Below, piece after piece: positions 1 to 13,700 of a stretch of DNA of 64,000 nt (position 1 is its first letter; every line of letters begins with the position of its first letter). The position numbers and the translations under genes were made by a program. The stretch comes from Petrosia ficiformis. Lineage: Eukaryota > Porifera > Demospongiae > Haplosclerida > Petrosiidae. The notes beneath the pieces are model-generated. The model did not search any database and was not told the DNA's origin. It was given only the letters and a program-made list of their open reading frames with translations. Where the stretch lies: positions 248,001-312,000 of the forward strand of contig OX345652.1 of assembly GCA_947044365.1 (NCBI GenBank), written 5' to 3'.

Positions 1-227
1 GCAACAAATGAAACAGAATTTTCCTCGAGAATTGGACAGAGACGATAGAACCAGTAATGATGAAAGACATTGGAGGGAATCAGGTAAACAGCAATCTCAG
101 AATATAAATGGTGAGAATGTTTATTTCATTTATAATCTCTCTATAATTATTATTCTTATACTTAGTGCCAGAGAAACCAAAGTCTGTACGTCGCAATAAA
201 TATGGTGACATCATATATGAAGACTAG
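1..227 (+). CDS. 3' end of an unidentified gene (partial)
   Basis: Two exons at the left edge read in one frame. The first runs from the window edge to about 110, followed by a GTGAGA donor. The second runs from 166 (after CTTAG) to the TAG at 225-227. The joined C-terminus is very hydrophilic and charged (many D, E, R, K, N, Q) and ends NKYGDIIYED. I recognise no domain. The gene is tail-to-tail with the giant adhesin gene, whose stop is at 400-402, leaving only about 170 bp for both 3' ends. The frame and splice sites are visible; the identity is unknown. Confidence 0.5.
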
Positions 228-399
228 CTCACTTAAAAATACAATAGAAATTAATCATTTACATTATTAAAAAAAATATCTGTTCATTAGTAAAAAATAG
301 AAGTACTACAAATTAATAAAGACTTGTATTAAGTGACTAAAAAAGGGGCAAATCCTACTGTATATAAAAACTAATCTATCGTTACATTATCATATAAGT

Positions 400-1760
400 T
401 TAAGCCAAAGTTTCGCAATCGAATCCAGTAGTGCCAATTGGACATGAGCAGGTATACTGCTTTACAGTTTCTGAGTTAGTATATGATGAACAGGATCCAC
501 CATTCTGACATGGATAGGTGCTACATTCATTAAAGAACTGACAGCTAGAACCAAAGTAGTCATCCAAACATGTACAAGTATACGAGTTAGTAGGAACAGG
601 ATTGGCAACATCTATACACTCTGCATTGTTCAGACATGGTTGGTCTGTGCATAATCGAATAGGGCAAGAGGCTGTGACAAAGTCACCTAGTGTATATGCT
701 CCAAGGTTCTGTATAGAATAAAGTAGATTTCAATTGTGTAATACATATAAATAGATTTACTAAACAAACCTCCCAGTAGACTTCAGATGGTTCACTTGTT
801 CCCACATAACACAGAGCTGTGTTCATAAATGTACGTACAAGAGTAACACTGAGTAAACCACTAAGACCATCAATATTCCGTAGACTGGGGTTTGTTATTA
901 TGTTGAGCATTTCCAGACTTCGAAGATTCTGGAACCCAGTGATGGTTTCAAGTTCCTAATTAGAAGTATTTAATTACTGATAATATACTAAGAATGAGAT
1001 TACGTACATAGTTTCTGTATATCCACAAGTCAGATGCCGAGAACAAATTGTCGAAGTATGTTATCTCCGTAACTGGTAACTGTATGATGAATATAGTGCC
1101 AACAGAAACCAAGTTTCTAAATCCTGAAAGGTTTCTAAGTTCATCACATGACTGAAGTTGGATGAGATCTAGATGTGTGTAAAGTAGTTGTTATTTATCG
1201 ACTATCTTAAATTTATGCTTACTTGTGACATTTTGAACAATTCTCAGTCCATCAATATTAGTTAGTTTAGGAGAGTTACGTACAGCTATACTTTGTATTG
1301 TGATTCTGTAATCCTGTGGCATATTAGCACCTAGTTGTTCCATTGTAGTCAAGCTATCGGCATTATCTACAACCAGCTCTGAAAAGCTACCAAAATTCTC
1401 AAGACCTTCAAGTGTCTCCAAATCCGGTAAATTGATGAGACTCAATGTGTCCACAGACTGTAATCAAATTGCAATATAATAAAAGAACAATGAATAAGGA
1501 GGAAGAATGACAATATTACCTGAAGATTTGTCAGAGGTTTTAGTGAATCAACATTCCCAGTGACTCTAATACCAAAATTAGGTACTGATGTACATATTGA
1601 CAGTTCGTCTAATGATATATCAGATGGAATTTCAATAGGACTTTCACCAGACCACACTGTACATGTCCGACTAAAAACAACAGTAACTATAGACTCCTGA
1701 CCAACACCTCCTTCACTATCCACTGCTGTTATAGTGATAATCCTGAGAACAGCCATACAT
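400..1760 (-). other. C-terminal receptor L-like region and two EGF domains of the giant adhesin
   Basis: Several small exons encode leucine-rich segments such as LSLINLPDLETLEGLENF, NSPKLTNIDGL and NPSLRNIDGL, followed by NTALCYVG...VYW. This resembles the receptor L domain of EGF/insulin receptors, which ends N.xLCY...inW. The last exon (400-708) encodes two six-cysteine EGF domains with CxNxxxC and CQNGGSC motifs, then ETLA and the stop. The L-domain call is moderate; the EGF call is strong. No transmembrane segment follows. Confidence 0.65.
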
Positions 1761-4700
1761 GATTGGGCATAATTAACACTATTATATGTACTGACCTATC
1801 TTCAGTGTTTGGTTGCTGTACCAACAGACTCTCCATTCTTGTGTATTTAAATATCAAACTTCTCAATAGAGTAGTATAAGCACTAATGGTTGCTTCACCA
1901 GTGAGAACAAGGAACGTTGTGTTACTGTCTTCACTCTGAAAATGATAAATTAGTATTATTTATGATGATCAAGAGACCACAAATTGGCTTAAGAAATAGT
2001 ATATTACTTACCAGCTCTATTACTGAATCTGGTGTACTTGTGAAAAATATACTTTCACTTTCCACATGAACAAAACTCTTAAGTTGGATTGTCATCTGAG
2101 AGATTGTGTTGGTATCTTCCATTATAGATAGTAGAGGAGTTATTGAAATATATGTCTGTCCATCAACAATCTCAACATCTGCAGATATTGACTATAAGGG
2201 AATATGTATGAAACTATCAGTTACTATTCATAAAGATCATTTCTTACCTGTCCATCAACATACACAGTTGGAAGAAAATTCTGAAATTCCACCATTACTG
2301 TGGTAGCTGCAATTTTGCTGGTTAAAATTCCATCACTTCCATTGACTGATACTTCAGCCATATATGAAGAATCAGGTCGTGAAGGACTATGTTGAAAGAA
2401 TATTAATTGACGTAGAATCATCTGAATATTGTTGTTTGTGACATTTCCAGATTGCAAGATGGAGATAGAAGTCGCTGTGAACTTGATGACTACATCAGTT
2501 GGTATTTCAAGTTCCACTCCACATGAACACATAATAGGTTCATCCAATGGAATGCTACAGAGGTATACAAAAATATAGTAACAAACCTGTATTAATATCT
2601 GCTCCCACTCTCTCTTGCTTGCTTTCACCCTCACTCTCTCACTCTTGCTCTCTAATATTCTAGTATTCATTGTCATCTTTTCTTTTCTTACTTAAGATAG
2701 CAGGTGTCTTCTTCTAATGTTGTTTCACACAAACTAGGATCTATCACAAGCCTATCACCATCTCTTCCAATGTCAAGATTCACGTCCAAACTCATTATTT
2801 TACTGTCAACATCTGCATCAGTAATCACAGCATCATCACTGGCTATACTCACACGGGCAGGAGACAGGTGTGAGTATAATACCACAGCAGTGTAGTTAAT
2901 ACCATCATCAGTTGGACCACTAAGATCAACTACAGGCTCATTATCATTAATGAGTTGGATATAAACAAGAATTGAACAATTGACACTTATTGAGGATTGG
3001 TATACTGTGATTACTATTACTCGTGTTTCTGCAGCTGGTTCATCTGCTGTGCTGATATAGGAGAGTGTTTGTAGGAGAGCCTAAATGATGAAGATATATA
3101 TTAAATAGTACATCACATTGATGGAAATCAAGCAATACTCTTTAAACAATATATATATATATATATAACCTTACCTGATATTCAATACTTTGTGCATTGC
3201 CAGTAATGTAAATTACAGTGCTCTCTTTAGCTACAGCGAGCTCACTATTAGTATTGATATTCAATTCATCTCCATTGTTTGGATTAGTGATTGATATTTC
3301 AGCACCAGTTATTAAATGATCTGCATCTAAATCAGTTAGAGACAGGCCAGGACTAATCAGTATAGCTTCACTGGATCCTTCAGTAAACACTTGTGGTTCA
3401 CTGCCACATACTAGTACAAATTCATTATCATCAATTAGGGCAATGGTAATAGTGCCTTCAAGTACATTACTACTGAAGAGTTCATCAAACACTTGGAAAG
3501 TGAGTTGACGGTTTGTATGAGTTGGTTCTGTGGCATTGTTCTGGTATGTAACAGTCCTCAATGCTTGTTGATATGACAAAACAGAAGCTGATCCACTAAG
3601 TATTATATTTTGTCCAGTTACTGTGAACGAAAAGACATAAATAAGCATTTATGTATGCATATAATCATATACCTGTTCCCTGAATGCCAGTAGGTAGAGA
3701 TCCAGCAATTCCAAGCTTTTCATTTACTTTATCAACTGCATTTACGAGATACACAATAGCTCCATTCATAAAGAATACATCATTATTATCAGCATCAGAT
3801 ATTACAGGCTGCATGAGAGATCCTACAGCAAGTACAGTACTACTTTCATCAGTCTCATTGTAAGTGACAGTTGTCTTTCCAGCAAAACTCATTTGAGGAG
3901 CATTGTTGTTGAGAATTTGGACTTCAATGATTAATTGCAAACTAACTGGTGGAAACTCTCCATTAGAAGCAGTTATAGTAATATTTCTTTCGCCTGGAAG
4001 AGGTTCGTCATCAGTCAGATAAGTGTAGGAGAGAGAACTCAAAATAGTCTGAAATATACAGAAAATTGTAAGTAAACTGTAATAATAAAATAATTTATAT
4101 TATCTTACCTGATAAGTATTTATTGATGCAGTTTGATTAAATTTAATTTCATAGGAGTCATTCAAAATTGAACCAAAACCTTCAACAGATATAAACTCTT
4201 TTTCTGCTTCGAGACTTGTTAATACAATTGACAAACTATATACTAAAGCATCTTCATCGCTGTCCATTATTGTTAGGCCGCTATCTTCTCCAATAGACAA
4301 AGATGTGTTACCCTCGATGAAGCTATGGCGTGCTATATCAGAGCTCAAGTTAAGCATGTTGTCATTAAGGAGTACCACATTGACATTCAGTGTGTTTACA
4401 GTATCCTGTTGACCATCAGACACAGTAACCATGATAGTACGACTTCCAGGAGTAGGTTCTGAAGCAGTGTTGATGTAGTATATTGAATATAGTAGTGTCT
4501 GGTAAGTTTCAACTGTAGCTTCTCCTGAAATATTAATGAATGTGTTATTGCCTGTGACATTCATTCCGGGAGGCAAAGGAGTAAAACTGAATATAATTTC
4601 TTCGATGTTGTCATTTTCTCCTTTCAAACTGACAATTGCTCCTTGCATTGGGAAGGTGTCGTCTTCATCTGACAATTTCAGACCAACTTCTACAGCAAAG

Positions 4701-7700
4701 AATAGAGCACCACTCTCTTCAGCATATGATATATTAGGTGTGTTAAAAGATACAACAGGAGATTCATCATTGTTATTAATAATGGATATAGCAATGGAAG
4801 CAATTTCAGTTAAAGGATTCATTCCATTATCTTGTGCTTGAACAGTAAGAAGGTAATAATCCTCATATTCATAATCTACAGATGAAGCTAATATAACAGC
4901 TCCAGTTGAAGAGGAGATGTTAAAAGTATTATCAACATTTCCAGAAATGAGGGAATATGTAATCATAGCATTGTTTCCAAAATCGATGTCACTAGCATGA
5001 ACTGTCACTACTGTGTTTCCAATTGGGAGATTTTCAGAGATAGCGACTGAATAGAAGTCCAAATCAAATTCAGGAGCGTTATCATTCTCATCATTCACAG
5101 TTATGTTAACAATTGTTTGGTCGGTAAACACTCCATCAGAAGCATTTACTAATAACACACACATTGGATTAACCTCACGGTCAAGAGATTCAAGAGAATA
5201 TATTTGACCAGTTAGTGAATCAATTGTAAATATTTCAGCACATGAGTTGATGATTGTATAGCTTAAAATATCATTATCAAGATCACTTGCGTGAACAGAT
5301 AGATCAAACTCTGTGTTTTCAGGTAAAGAGAAGTAATATACGGATTGGTCAAAACTGGGTGGATTGTCATTGTGATTTGTGATTGTTATATTCACAACAG
5401 CTTCATCGAGAAGGGGAAAATCTCCATTGTCAATAGCAGTTACTATGAATGAGTCATATTGTTGTAACTCATAATCAATTACAGCCACTACATATATATC
5501 TCCAGTCGAAGAATCAATATCAAATAGTTCAGTACCAATTATTGTATAGTTCAATTTTCCATTAGAACCTGAATCATTATCTTCAGCATAAACACTAAAA
5601 GCTAACATACCAATTTGTGTTGTTTCAGATATCTCAAAATTATAAGGGACTCCAATGAATGCTGGAGCATTATCATTAACATCAGTGATATTGATAGTAA
5701 CAGTCACATCGGCATTATTGGTACCATCGCTAGCAGTTACTATGAATATGTAATCTTCTACCATCTCAAAGTCTAGAGTTTGTGATACAGTGACTACACC
5801 AGTGAAGTCATCAATCAGGAATGGAATATTAGTGTCATTATAAATGACATAATTGACTGCTGAATTCTCCATGAGTTGGTCATCGTCAGTAGCCAAAACT
5901 TGCAAGATGATAGTGTCAAGTACTATAGCCTCCGATACTGACATTGTGTATGATGGTTGACTAAATACAGGTGTATTATCATTCAAATCTCCGATACTAA
6001 TATTAACAATAGCTGTAGCAGTATGAACCATACCTAAATCACTATCTTCAGCGACAACTATTAACTCGATATTCGAAGGTAAAACATCAGCATCAAGTTC
6101 TATTAAAGTGGTGATAGCTCCGGAACTGGAATCTATTTGGAATTCGGTACTTCCTCCCAGTATAAAGTATATTATATTCTCATTACTAGGTATATCTAGG
6201 TCGATTGCTTCCACCACCACACCAACACTTGTACCAGGTTCTTGATTCTCATACACATCCCCATAGTAAATATCTTGACCAAATACAGGTGGCTGGTCAT
6301 TGATACTGGTAATATATATCGTACTCTCAGCAACATTGCTCATAGTTGTGTGTCCGTTACCACTCACTGGAGTGTAAACTTGGAATAGTACACGTCTTGA
6401 GATAGGCGATGATTCTTCAAGCTCATTAGCATAGGTTATAGAGTGTAAAAGTTCTTCATACACACTAATGGACTGTATTCCAGAGTATACAAATTCTTTA
6501 TTATTCTGTCCTTGTGAGCGTGTGAGGCCTTCAATTTGTGATGGTAAGAAGAATTCATCTCCCATATGCATTGCTAGAATAGTTACTGTTAAATTAGCGA
6601 CAACATCACTATCAACATCAATGATAGTAGCATTAGGTGAAACAATCTATAATAATGACAAGTGAAGTATAGAATAAAGTAATAACTGATATTAAAATGG
6701 CTAACCTGAATTGGTTTCATTCCTTCAATATATGTTACTGTATAGTTGAGTCCCGCTATAAGTGGACCATTAAGATCAAGTATAGGAATATCATCTGATG
6801 AATTGAATGTTATTCTTGCTGTTGCTGGTAAACTCTGGCTTCCAAAGTCATCAACTATAATGAACAAAACTTCGCGAGGAATTGAGAATGGTCTGTACAC
6901 AGTAAAGAAGTGATGAACATTCCATATAGTAGGTTAATAATACACACTTACGTTTCTCTGGTACTAGAATATGATACAGATCTCAGAGCTTCTTCGAAGA
7001 CTGAACTACTAACTCCTGAACTTGCAAATAGTTTAATCTGCCCATTACCTGAAGTCTGAGTTAACTCCTCAGGAAGAGAAGTAATACTGATCATCTCTTC
7101 CTCTGTTATATCAGCAAGTAACACAATAGCAGCAGTAAAAAAGTCAGAATCCACATCTGCAAGTGAGAAGCACAATCAAATGATAATGTTATATTTTGTG
7201 TACAAACAAACCTTGTATTTCTAGTAGTGGAGCTAACACTAAAGATTCGTCTTGCCCCTCATCATAAATCACAATCACATCCACAGTACTATCTTGTCCT
7301 AAGGTAATTACTGGAGCATCATTAACAGATTCAATATCAATAAAAGAAACAGCTGGTGTTGAATTGAACAAGCCATCATTGACAAAAAATGTTACTTGTC
7401 TTGTTGTAGTGGTTGGTTCCTTGGCTGTGTTTTCATATCTGTATGGGAAACATATAAATATTAATAGCATAGCATGTATTAGTATTCACTTACCTGACGG
7501 TCTTCAAAACTATTTCAAAATCTTCATGACTTCCAAAATCTAATGCTTTCAATACTAGTCTAGTATTGGTTTGTGAATCAAGGAAGAGTCCTCTTGATGG
7601 AGTGATGGATAATGTTTCGTATTCATCATCTGGAGCTACTAGTAGTTCAACAACAGCAAAGGTTATCATATTTTCACCTGAGTCGCTATCTGATATAGTT

Positions 7701-10700
7701 AGTGAATCATTAGATAGTTTAACTGGAGGCCCATTTTCAGTGAAGATTGTATAGTATGAGGCATTTGCACTGCTAAGTACAATGACAGGAGATTGATCAT
7801 TGATAGTTTCAATGAGTATAGTGAATATAGCTTCATTTGATGAAGTGTCACCACTAAAAACTTGATATGAAATGCTTCTATTAATATCAGCTGGTTCTTC
7901 AGATGAATCAATATACATTACCGACTGAAGAATGGATTCATAAGCAAAGAGAGTTTGTACTCCTGAAAATGTGATCAATTTCGTTCCATTGCCTGCTACC
8001 AAAATACTATTAGCTGCTAAAAGAGGTGTTATGAGAATTCCAGGAGTTTGAGAACCAACAATACTAACTACAGCATTATCCAAACTTGGTAATGGGTCTG
8101 TATCAGTTATAGACAGTGACTGAGCAAGTAAGATTTGAGTATTGGGTTCTTGCAAGATGGTGAAGTTGAGAGTAAGTGATATGACAGGAGAATTGTCATC
8201 AAAGTCGAGTACTTCGATATTTATAGATGCAGTATCTTGTTGATTAGAGCCTGGATTACGAACAGTTACAGAGAATACATAACTTGCTACATTCTCTCTG
8301 TCGATATTAGCTGCTGTTCTGACCACACCTGCAGAATCAATAATGAAATCTGTAGTTCCATTGATTCCAAATATAAGTTGAGAATGGTTACTGCTATCAG
8401 CATCAGTAGCATATACTTGTAGAACAGATGTTCCTATTGGAACACCTTCTCCTATAATACCATCATATTGAGACTGGTTGAACTGTGGTATGTTATCATT
8501 TCTATCTCCTACAGTAATCTCAACAGAGGCAATACTAGGCACTTCCACTCCAGTCTCATACAAGAGATCCTCAACCTGCACTGTCAGGACATGCACTTGA
8601 TTCACCTCAAAATTCAGTTCCTTCGCTAATGTAAGAACACCACTCTCCATACTAAGATTAAATAGGCCATTCTTATCTCCAGCAGTGATAGAAAATTGCA
8701 TTTGTGAGTCTGTAAACGTATCACCATCATTGGCATCAAGTTGTAGAACAGTATAGCCAACAGCAGTGTCCTCAGATAACTGTTCAATATAGACAGCTTT
8801 AGTGAACTGAGGTTGTTGATCATTCTCAGGTATTAATTTCACACGAGTGATGGAGAATGAACTGAAATCGTTATCAGTGATTTGTACAAAGATAAATTTT
8901 TGGAGCAATGCTTCACTTTGTGTGAATTCCTCAGCAGAAAAAGAGTAATAGATATTCACAAGTGCTCTCTGGTAGTTAAGAAGTGAAGAACTTCCTTCAA
9001 ACAGCAGGTTTGTAGCTGAAATCTGAGTTATATGAATGTCACTGGAGATGTTGGCATCATCAACTGATAGTTGGTCAAATTCTCCAGGAGAAATAATGGC
9101 TACTTGCATTTGTGTCAGTGGATCTTCACTGCTATCATCATCATCGATAAAAGCATAAGATGAAACTATACGTAGAGGTGGACTAGTTTCTCGATATTCA
9201 GTGTCATAATTATTCATTGGAGGATTCAGAAGAGCTACTGGGGGATGATCATTGAAAGTGATAATTGTGATAAATGCATTTGTAACATTGCTAGAGAGGT
9301 GGTATTCATGGACCTGTATGTTTATTTGTCGTAATGTTATACTTGGTTCTGGAGCTGTGTTAATATATTCTATTTGTTTAAGTATAGTAAGATACGAGTC
9401 AGTGGATGATACTCCAGTAATTGACAGTCTGTGTGGTGAAGATTGGACCATATCAAGATAACCTGGAAGCAAGTCAGGAAGCAACCTCACTTCCTCATTA
9501 TTTCCATCTTCAGGATTAACGATCCATACATCTAGACCAGTTATCTCTTCAACATCGTTAACCATATCTGCATCTGTGATAGAAACATTAGGTGAGACTA
9601 TAGAAACAGCTTCACCCTCTTCAGTGAAGTTTACCACATAATTCAATCCAGATTGATCGAGGCCATTTAAATCCAATACGGGAGCAAACTGGTTAAGCAA
9701 GATCATCTGGATTGTATTAGTCAATGTATTGCTTGGTAACACACCATCATTAACAGTTAAAGAAATGCTCCTGTCATCTGGCAATGGGTTAGAAATGAGG
9801 TTAATGTATTCCACAGCTTCTATAGCAAACTCATATGTTGCAATAGAGAGGTTTCCAGACAAACTAAGCGTATAACCATCCTCAGACTGAGAAATAATAC
9901 CAGGAAAGACTGATTCATTAATTTGTATGAACTCCAGACAACCAAGAGTACATGTAGAAGCATTAGTTGAGTCAGAGCAATAGCAGTTAGTGTTTAAGTT
10001 TCCAATAGGATCAGGACTTATGAGAGTAATTTGAGCATTGCTCAACTGGAAACTATCGATATCTGTTATTGATATAACAGGGAATGGACTCAAATTGATC
10101 TGTCCTTCGACAAATGTTAGATTCATTGAAGGTGTATCTATTGAAGGAGCAATGTCATTTGTGTTGATAATATGTATAATGACTTGAGCAATAGCTAAAT
10201 TAAAAGCTGCATCTTCTGCTAATGCAAAAAATGAATATGTTTCTTCGGAATTCTCAAAATCAATAACATCAGATGCAAAGATCAATCCAGTCTCATTGTA
10301 AATACCAAAGAAAGCAGGATGATCTAATAGACGATATCGTATCTTTCCAGCATCAAGAATATCTTCATCAGTGGCAATGACTTGAAGAACAGGCGTTCCC
10401 TCAGGAAGATTCTCAGTAATGAACTGTTCATAAGAATTCATGGTGAATATTGGCTCATTGTCGTTAATATCTCCAATAGTAACAATAACAGAAGCATTGC
10501 TGGAGACACCAGACATATCCGCAGCAGATACTATGAGATTATATTGTGACACAGACTCACGATCAAGAGTACCGATAGTTCTAATCACTCCTGATACCAA
10601 ATCAATCTCAAATACATCATTATAGTTCAGAAGAGAATATGTTACATATGTCAAGAGGTCTGGGGAAGAATCACCGGAACCACTGAACAATATTTCACAC

Positions 10701-13700
10701 TGGAACTGGTCATCATCTACTGCTTTTACTTGAGCAATGAAGGTTTCTGTGTCAGAATTCTCCAATACATCAGCATAATATATACTTTGGTTAAAAGTAG
10801 GTGGTTGGTCATTCAGTGGTATAACTGTAATATCAACAGTAGCAACGGATGTCATTGATATTTCTCCCAAGTCAAAAGCAATTACTGATAGCTCATAAAA
10901 ACACTGCTCCTCAAAATCAAGTTCTTGAGCAGTGATAATTTCTCCTGAAGTCTCATTAATAAAGAAGAAGTCATTGTAATTATCAAGCATATATCGTATT
11001 TCAGCATTTGTGCCAAAATCCAAGTCAACAGCTGCAACGAATAATATAGAGTATTCAAATGCATTCTCTGGTACTTCTCCTAAATATGGTAGCCCAATAA
11101 ATTGAGGTTTATTGTCATTAGCATCTTCAATATAAACTGTAAGTTGTGAAGTTGATGAAAGAGGTGTAGCTCCATTATCAGTGGCAATCAATGATATATT
11201 ATAGACAGAGATTGACTCAAAGTCAAGTGGCTCTTGTAAAAATATATCACCAGTTTGACCGAGAATGCCAAAGGGCATTTCATCACTCTGAGAGATGCTA
11301 TAAGTAATACTACCATTCAAACCGTTATCTAAATCAATGGCCACGACACGTATGATGGTTGTACCACCACCTACACTCTCAGAGATAGATACAATATATA
11401 GTGACTCTTCAAACATAGGTGCATTATCATTAATATCTAACAGTGTGATTTGGACGGTAGCTGATCCAGTCTGTTGAGGTGAGCCAGAGTCTACTGCTAG
11501 TACTATAATCTCATACATTTCTTGTTTTTCTCTATCAAGCAGTTTGTTAGTAGTGATTAATCCTGTAACCTCATCTATTTGGAAATTCTGAGAAGCTTCA
11601 GCAAATGAGTATGATAGCTCAGCATTACTAGTGGAGTCAATATCACTGGCTGATACAGTGACTACAGTAGCATCTATCATGTTTTCTGGAACAGTTGCTA
11701 AATACAGTTGTGAATCAAAAATGGGAATGTTATCATTTTCATCAAGTATTGTGATTACAAACACAGCTGAATCATATCTACCTCCTAAATCCATTGCAAG
11801 TACTGTTATATTGTATACTGGATTAGGCACATCGGCATCAAGAGGTACTCCTACAGTGATATCCCCATTTGGTTGAGCAATAAACATCCCACCGGTCCCT
11901 TGCATTTCAAAAAACGTGAAGTTTACAGGTAGATCTGGATCATTTGCTACAGCTGTAATGACAATATCACCTGGTGTGGCTAACTCAGACACGCTAGCTA
12001 CATAAACATCCTGAGAGAACATGGGGTCATTATCATTTTCATCTAGTACAATAACAGTGATGTTAGTTATTGCATTTAATGGAGGGTTTCCTTGATCAGT
12101 AGCTTGAACAGTCAGGATATAGATGCTAACTTCTTCTCTGTCTAGTGGGGACAGTGTCTGGACGAGACCAGTTTCATTATCAATTGTAAATCTATCTATC
12201 CCAAGTGATGGATACACATCTGAAATTGAATAGATAATCAACCCTGCTATACCACTATCTGCATCAGTAGCTGACACTTTGAAAATAGTTGTATAAGCAT
12301 CAGCGTTCTCCATTATATGTTGTGTACCAAGCGGTGCAAATATTGGAGCATGATCATTGATAATCACTACAGTGATTTCAGCTATAGCCACATTGCTGTA
12401 ATTAACTCCATCAAATAATGACACCTCTACTGATCGTACTCCAGGGGTTGGTTCATCAAGCTCATTTGTATAATTCAAAGACGAGATGAAACTTTCAGTA
12501 TAATCTAAAGAGCCAATTAAAAGTGAAATAGAATACTGTATTTGGTTATCCTCAATTTGAAGTATAGTGATGTTAACATTACTGTCAATAGATAGAATTC
12601 GTTCACTACTTCCATCTTGTGGATTCTTAATAACAACTAGTACAGTATTAATACTAGCATCAATATCATTATCAGTTACTTCTACAGAACTAGATGATAT
12701 ACTAACTGCAGGGCCTTCTTCCTCATAAGTATTAGAGAAACCTGTTCCATTACTATTACTATCCAAGTCAACATAAGGAGGATCATTTGTTCCAATAACA
12801 TCAATGCTAATATAAGCTGGTGAACTATTGGCCTTGCCATCAAACACTGTCACTTGTAGTGTGTGTAATCCTGGACTTGGTTCTTCGGCTGTGTTCAGGT
12901 ACTTTAGAGTTCTCAAGACTGATTGAAACTCTGCTATTGGAGCAGAATCAAGTACTTTATGAGATAAAATATATGAACTGCCATTGTTCTCTAATTCAAA
13001 TTCAGGGAAAGAACTTATGAACACAATTTCTTCTGATCCATCTGGTCTTGATATGAATCTGATTTCAGCACTTTCTAGGTCTTTACTATCAACATCAGTA
13101 ATACTAAGTTCAGTCTCAGAAACAGCTGCTACAGCCTGGCTACCTTCGATAAATGTAGTTGAATAGTTCTTTTCAAGAGTTGTACCGTTTAAGTTGATGA
13201 TTGGTTTGTCATTAACTCCTTGAATGAACAAAGTGCTGTTCTGAATCTCACTGTTAGATATACCATCGAAAAGAATAAAATTGAATACTCTATCTCCTGC
13301 TGTAATATTATCTTGCATATTATTCTCATACATCAGACTACCAAGAATGTTAAGGTAAACTGTTAGATTATCTTCTCCAGTAAGTGTAAGTATGCTTGAC
13401 TGTGAAGTGATGATAAATGTCACACTAATATTACTGTCCATTTTATCAATAGTAAGAGTTTCAAGATCGCCATCAAATGCATTGAAAGATACAGTTGCAG
13501 ATACAAGAGTATCATTATCACTGTCCATGATGTCCAGTCCAATGAGTACAGGAATAAATCCATCTCCTTCTAAATACACAACATCATTTGACTCAAGTAC
13601 TAGTATTGGAGCATCATTGACATGTTGAATAGCTATGTGAGAATAAGCATCATTGCTTTCTCTAGGTCCTTCAAGTGGATCGTACACTTTTATGTTAACT